Shown here: in pieces, positions 6,080-9,543 of the stretch
How positions within the stretch are numbered: the stretch's first letter is position 1
Layout: each line of letters begins with the position of its first letter
NCBI GenBank assembly: GCA_021786215.1
Contig: JAJYNT010000128.1
Location: 1 to 9,543 of the forward strand
Reading direction: 5' to 3'
Origin: Chloroflexota bacterium
GTDB taxonomy: Bacteria > Chloroflexota > UBA6077
Length of the DNA stretch: 9,543 nucleotides
Translations under genes and position numbers: made by a program
Notes under the pieces: generated by a model
Told to the model about the DNA's origin: nothing
The model's input: the letters and a program-made list of their open reading frames with translations, nothing else
Databases searched by the model: none

Positions 6080-7360
6080 ATGCGCATCAATTTCGGGTTG
6101 GCGGCTTTGGCCTTGCTGCTCTCCGTGAGCCTTTGGGTACTGGTGGTCAACGATCAGAATCCGGAGCGAACCGATACGACGGCTTTCGCCATCCCGATCG
6201 AGGTGACAAAGGTACCGCCGGGTCTGGTGCTGATGAATACCCTGGAGCCGGTTCGACTCAAGATCCGGGCCCCGAAGGACAGCTGGAACAACTTGCGCTC
6301 GTCTAGCTTCCGTGCCTACGTGGATCTTTCGCACCAGGGACCGGGCATTCAATCGGTGTCCGTCCTCGCGGAATGCTCCGATCCACAAGTTGACGTGCTG
6401 GAAGTTGTGCCTGCCACGGTTTCCATAAGGCTGGAAGAGATCCAGGAGCGAACCGTTCCGGTCAAGGTGAACTTGGTGGGGAACGTGCCGTTCGGCTACG
6501 TGTACGGCACTCCCAAGGTGGATCCGGAGGTGGTGGTGGCTTCTGGACCCGCGAGTTTGGTGCAGAGCGTTCAGGCCGCCTCGGTGGATGTGAGGCTGGA
6601 CGGCATCACCGTGGAGATCGACTCGGCCTTCCATCCCGTGGCGATAGATTCGACCGGAAACTTGGTGCGAAACATCCAACTGAACCCCCAGACGGTGAAA
6701 GTTCAGTTGCCCGTGGATCAACAGGTGAGCTATAAGCAGGTGGGGATTCGACCTACCATCACAGGCACAGTGGCCCAGGGCTACTGGACGGAATCGGTGA
6801 GCACCAACCCGTCATCGGTTACCGTGGTGGGCGATCCCAAGACCCTGGCCGGAATCAATTACCTTCAGACGGCCCCCGTCAGTGTCGACGGCGCTACCGC
6901 CAGCGTCTCTCAAGATGTAGGGCTCTCGATCCCCGGTGGGGTCTCTCTTGTGCAACAGCAATCCATAAAGGTGCAGGTGACCGTGTCACCGCTGCAGACC
7001 AGCCAGGTGGTAATGGTTGCTCCGCACATCATCAACGTCGCTTCTGGCCTTCAGGTGATGGCCGCCCCGGCTTCCATAGAGGTTACCCTCCAGGGACCGG
7101 CACCGATCATGCAGAAGCTCTCGGTGAATGACCTGTCCGTGACGGTGGATGCCAACGGGCTGGGACCGGGTGTGCAGAGTGTGAAACCGAGTGTGAGTAC
7201 CCCCTCAACTGTGAGCGTTGTCTCGGTGAAACCGGATACGGTCAGCTTCGAGTTGGCTGCGCCAACGACCCCAACCCCGACTCCCACTCCGGCGCCGCCA
7301 CACTCCTCCGAGACGGGCACTCCACCGGCGGCCACTCCTACTCCAGGGACGGCACGATAA
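6080..7360 (+). CDS. ybbR: YbbR-domain protein (CdaR-like), membrane-anchored regulator of CdaA
   Basis: This 426-residue protein has an uncleaved N-terminal membrane anchor (about residues 5-24, NFGLAALALLLSVSLWVLVV). Four YbbR-type beta-rich repeats outside the cell follow, at roughly 37-118, 122-204, 208-295 and 300-393. The repeats share short patterns such as VPVKVNLVGNVPFGYVYG and KQVGIRPTITGTVAQGYW, then a VVASGP or VVGDP segment. In Firmicutes, CdaR/YbbR proteins bind CdaA in the membrane and modulate c-di-AMP synthesis; that role here is inferred from family and adjacency. The C-terminus (394-426) is a Thr/Pro-rich tail, TTPTPTPTPAPP and onwards, of the sort that spans cell-wall material or serves as a flexible stalk. 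No sortase motif is seen. The ATG is 5 nt after the cdaA stop and the ribosome-binding site is weak, so translation is probably coupled. der starts 4 nt after its stop. Confidence 0.92.
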   Translation: MRINFGLAALALLLSVSLWVLVVNDQNPERTDTTAFAIPIEVTKVPPGLVLMNTLEPVRLKIRAPKDSWNNLRSSSFRAYVDLSHQGPGIQSVSVLAECSDPQVDVLEVVPATVSIRLEEIQERTVPVKVNLVGNVPFGYVYGTPKVDPEVVVASGPASLVQSVQAASVDVRLDGITVEIDSAFHPVAIDSTGNLVRNIQLNPQTVKVQLPVDQQVSYKQVGIRPTITGTVAQGYWTESVSTNPSSVTVVGDPKTLAGINYLQTAPVSVDGATASVSQDVGLSIPGGVSLVQQQSIKVQVTVSPLQTSQVVMVAPHIINVASGLQVMAAPASIEVTLQGPAPIMQKLSVNDLSVTVDANGLGPGVQSVKPSVSTPSTVSVVSVKPDTVSFELAAPTTPTPTPTPAPPHSSETGTPPAATPTPGTAR

Positions 7361-7364
7361 AGCC

Positions 7365-8687
7365 ATGGCGAAGCCGATTGTCGCGATAGTCGGGCGTCCC
7401 AACGTCGGGAAGTCGACCCTCTTCAATAAGCTGGTGGGGGAGCGGCGTGCCATTGTGGACGAGATCCCCGGCACCACCCGAGACCGGATCTACGGGACGG
7501 TCGAGTGGAATGGGATACCCTTCACTCTGGTGGACACCGGCGGGTTGGAGTTCGAGGATGTTGACGAGGTTGCGCGTGGGATCCTCTCCCAGGCCGAGGA
7601 AGCCATCGAACGGGCCGACGTAATACTCTTCCTGGTGGATGCCACGGTTGGCCCTTCGTCTGTCGACTTCGATGTGGCAGACCTGCTGCGGCGTACCGAC
7701 AAGCCGGTGATCCTGGTGGCCAACAAGGCCGACAATCCGGAGCGTACCCTGAGTGCAGTGGAGTTCTACCAGCTGGGAATGGGCGAGCCAATAGCCGTGT
7801 CTGCCATCCACGGCTACGGAACCGGGGACCTTCTGGATGAGGTTGTTCACGACTTCTCCAAGGGAGCCGAGGAGATCGAAGAGGAGGCCGACGTTCGGTT
7901 GTCTATCGTCGGACGGCCCAACGTCGGCAAGTCATCCCTGGTGAATGCTCTGGCCGGGGAGACCCGCGTGATGGTCAGCCAGATGCCGGGCACCACTCGC
8001 GATGCCATCGATACCCTGATCCGTTACAAAGGCAAGTCGGTCCTGCTTGTGGATACGGCAGGGATCCGGAGACGGGGCCGGATCGAGCGTGGCATCGAGA
8101 AGTACAGTGTACTTCGAGCGGTCCAGGCGGTGGAGCGATGCGACGTGGCTGCGCTGGTGATCGATGCCGAGGAGGGGGTGACGGCGCAGGATGCCCACGT
8201 CGCCGGCTACGTCCTGGATGCCGCAAAGGGAATGATGCTGGTGGTGAACAAGTGGGACCTGGTGACGAAGGGTCCAACCACCACCCAGGATTACACTCGC
8301 CAGGTTCGGCAGGCCTTCCGGTTCATGGATTACGTCCCACTGCTGTTCACCTCCGCGTTGACTAAGCAGAGGGTTACGAAAATAGTGGAGATGGCGCTGG
8401 CCATTGCCGAGGAACGGAAGAAGAGGGTGCCCACCGCGACAATCAACGACGCGATGCAGGAGGCCTTCGCTCATCATCCTCCGCCCTCGGCACGAGGCAG
8501 GGCACTCAAACTGCTGTACGTCACTCAAGCAGGGATAGAGCCCCCGACCTTTGTGTTTTTCGTCAACGATCCGAAGATCGTTCACTTCTCCTACATGAGA
8601 TACCTGGAGAACGAGATTCGGGCTCGATTTGGGTTTGATGGAACAGCCATCCGGATGGTGTTCAAGCCTCGAGGTGAAAGGGAGTAG
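7365..8687 (+). CDS. der: ribosome-assembly GTPase Der (EngA)
   Basis: Der is an essential cytoplasmic GTPase that helps mature the 50S ribosomal subunit. The 440 residues contain two successive G domains and a C-terminal KH-like domain, the normal layout and length. Domain 1 has the P-loop GRPNVGKS at residues 10-17, DTGG at 57-60 and NKAD at 120-123. Domain 2 has GRPNVGKS at 183-190, DTAG at 230-233 and NKWD at 295-298. The KH-like part ends with PPTFVFFVNDPKIVHFSYMR and RYLENEIRARFGFDGTAIRM. All nucleotide-binding residues appear intact. The ATG is 4 nt after the ybbR stop and no good Shine-Dalgarno lies close by, so coupling to ybbR translation is likely. It is the last gene of the tightly packed run; a GC-rich palindrome lies 12 nt after its stop. 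Confidence 0.97.
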   Translation: MAKPIVAIVGRPNVGKSTLFNKLVGERRAIVDEIPGTTRDRIYGTVEWNGIPFTLVDTGGLEFEDVDEVARGILSQAEEAIERADVILFLVDATVGPSSVDFDVADLLRRTDKPVILVANKADNPERTLSAVEFYQLGMGEPIAVSAIHGYGTGDLLDEVVHDFSKGAEEIEEEADVRLSIVGRPNVGKSSLVNALAGETRVMVSQMPGTTRDAIDTLIRYKGKSVLLVDTAGIRRRGRIERGIEKYSVLRAVQAVERCDVAALVIDAEEGVTAQDAHVAGYVLDAAKGMMLVVNKWDLVTKGPTTTQDYTRQVRQAFRFMDYVPLLFTSALTKQRVTKIVEMALAIAEERKKRVPTATINDAMQEAFAHHPPPSARGRALKLLYVTQAGIEPPTFVFFVNDPKIVHFSYMRYLENEIRARFGFDGTAIRMVFKPRGERE

Positions 8688-8699
8688 GAGACTTCAGGA

Positions 8700-8713
8700 G
8701 GGGCAGCTGCCCC
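8700..8713. terminator. GC-rich palindrome after der, weak terminator candidate
   Basis: A perfect 14-base palindrome (GGGGCAG/CTGCCCC) begins 12 nt after the der stop. As RNA it would form a stem of about five pairs with a tight loop. No T-run follows, so intrinsic termination is doubtful; it could slow polymerase, stabilise the operon mRNA 3' end or bind a dimeric protein. Confidence 0.3.
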
Positions 8714-8772
8714 CGGCGTGGCATTTCGTCCTCTCCTATCACTTTCTTAATATTATCCTAGTAGAAATGCGT

Positions 8773-8778
8773 TACAAT
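8773..8778 (+). promoter_or_regulatory. possible -10 element of an htpX promoter
   Basis: TACAAT matches five of six bases of the -10 consensus and lies in the most AT-rich stretch of the right-hand part of the window (8741-8780). No recognisable -35 hexamer lies 16-19 nt upstream. Transcription from it would begin near 8785, leaving a short leader of about 39 nt. No CIRCE (HrcA) operator was seen. Confidence 0.4.
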
Positions 8779-8803
8779 ATGGCTGTCGGTTAGTGACAAC
8801 CCT

Positions 8804-8820
8804 CTCCCATGGGAGGTGAG
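8804..8820 (+). promoter_or_regulatory. htpX ribosome-binding site inside a palindrome
   Basis: The 12-base palindrome CTCCCATGGGAG (8804-8815) overlaps the strong Shine-Dalgarno GGGAGGTGAG (8811-8820), 3 nt before ATG 8824. In RNA, CUCC at 8804-8807 can pair with GGAG at 8812-8815 around a CAUG loop, with a possible U-G pair outside it. This would cover most of the core of the ribosome-binding site. Whether it is strong enough to regulate translation is not known. Confidence 0.45.
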
Positions 8821-8823
8821 TGG

Positions 8824-9543
8824 ATGAGTGCGGGAAACACAATCAAGACAGTTTTTCTCCTGACTCTGCTGACGGTGCTGTTCATTCTGGTGGGTGATGC
8901 CATTGGGGGCCGAGGCGGGATGCTGATGGCCTTCATGCTGGCGATGGTGATGAATTTCGCCTCCTACTGGTTCTCGGACAAGATCGCCTTGCAGATGGCC
9001 GGCGCCAGGGAGGTCTCCGAGCAGGAAGAGCCGGATCTTCATCGCCTGGTGCAGGAGCTGGCAACCTACGCTCGGCTTCCGAAACCGAGGGTGTACATAA
9101 TCCAGAACGACTCCCCCAACGCCTTCGCTACCGGTCGCGATCCTCAGCACGCCGCCGTGGCTGTGACCACCGGCATAATGAGGATCTTGAACCGAAGCGA
9201 GCTGGCGGGCGTGCTATCCCACGAGTTGGGTCACGTGAAGAACCGCGATACCCTGATCGCAACCATGGTCGCTGCTATCGCGGGAGCCATCACCATGCTG
9301 GCTCAGATGGCTCAGTGGGCTATGATGTTCGGCGGCTTCGGTGGCAGGGACGATAGGGAAGGGAACAGCCTGGGTGGTTTGGCTGGCGGGCTGCTGATGA
9401 TTATCCTGGCGCCGATCGCGGCCACGATAATTCAGCTGGCCATCTCCAGGGCTCGAGAGTACGAGGCCGACGCCACCGGCGCCCGGATCATGGGGGACCC
9501 GAATGCCCTGGCCAATGCCCTCGAGAAGCTGGAGATGGGGGTC
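8824..9543 (+). CDS. htpX: HtpX membrane zinc metalloprotease (3' truncated by window end)
   Basis: HtpX is a heat-inducible inner-membrane endoprotease of family M48 that degrades damaged membrane proteins. The 240 codons visible run off the window; a full protein is about 280-300 residues. Two N-terminal membrane helices (about 8-25 and 30-48) precede the catalytic domain. The zinc site HELGH is at residues 133-137 within [13 protein letters not shown]. The third ligand is expected to be Glu212 in [17 protein letters not shown]. Two further hydrophobic segments (about 139-165 and 190-208) flank a Gly-rich loop, [25 protein letters not shown] is also typical of the family. ATG 8824 follows a near-perfect Shine-Dalgarno (GGAGGTGAG). 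The gene is 136 nt from der with its own promoter candidate, so it is probably a separate unit. Confidence 0.95.
   Translation, partial: MSAGNTIKTVFLLTLLTVLFILVGDAIGGRGGMLMAFMLAMVMNFASYWFSDKIALQMAGAREVSEQEEPDLHRLVQELATYARLPKPRVYIIQNDSPNAFATGRDPQHAAVAVTTGIMRILNRSELAGVLSHELGHVKNRDTLIATMVAAIAGAITMLAQMAQWAMMFGGFGGRDDREGNSLGGLAGGLLMIILAPIAATIIQLAISRAREYEADATGARIMGDPNALANALEKLEMGV

Noticed and set aside
5981..6721. 246-aa frame antisense to ybbR
   Set aside because: Shadow of the ybbR codons; His/Arg-rich translation without a recognisable fold.
7932..8585. 217-aa frame antisense to der
   Set aside because: Lies wholly inside a highly conserved gene in the opposite direction and shows no family features.
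1..9543. CRISPR array, insertion sequence, phage or defence genes, tRNA or rRNA
   Set aside because: No regularly spaced repeats, terminal inverted repeats with a transposase, or tRNA/rRNA-like sequences were seen; all long frames are housekeeping or membrane genes.

Overview
The window is GC-rich, densely coded bacterial chromosome. A cdaA–ybbR pair, der encoded next to it, an ornithine carbamoyltransferase with the SLRTR form of the phosphate-binding motif, and an HtpX protease suggest a free-living bacterium. A Chloroflexota-like lineage (for example Thermomicrobia-related) is my best guess from the style of the proteins and the gene order. This is inference, because no rRNA or marker-gene comparison was possible. 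I see no mobile element, CRISPR array, tRNA or rRNA.

Left part (1-1420): the 3' end of a dienelactone-hydrolase-type alpha/beta hydrolase is followed by a good promoter (TTGACG-N17-TAAACT). That promoter serves a TauE/SafE-family membrane transporter, which probably starts at a non-standard CTG codon. A perfect 18-bp hairpin separates it from a convergent 56-aa hydrophobic membrane protein on the minus strand.

Centre and right (1500-8687): an extended -10 promoter and a roughly 180-nt foldable leader precede a tightly packed five-gene plus-strand run. It holds argF (arginine biosynthesis), an 843-aa TPR protein split by a long acidic linker, cdaA (diadenylate cyclase making c-di-AMP), ybbR (membrane-anchored regulator of CdaA) and der (two-domain ribosome-assembly GTPase). 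Gaps are 29, 25, 5 and 4 nt, so co-transcription is likely. The classical Firmicutes partner glmM is absent at this locus; der follows ybbR instead, and the TPR protein precedes cdaA.

Right edge (8688-9543): a 136-nt intergenic region carries a GC-rich palindrome, a possible promoter and a palindrome covering the Shine-Dalgarno of htpX. HtpX is a membrane zinc protease of membrane-protein quality control and is cut by the window end after 240 codons.

Most of the window is ordinary housekeeping. The points most worth a second look are the TPR–cdaA–ybbR–der arrangement, the structured argF leader, the HDLP variant of the normally HCLP motif in ArgF, the CTG start of the transporter, and the occluded ribosome-binding site of htpX.
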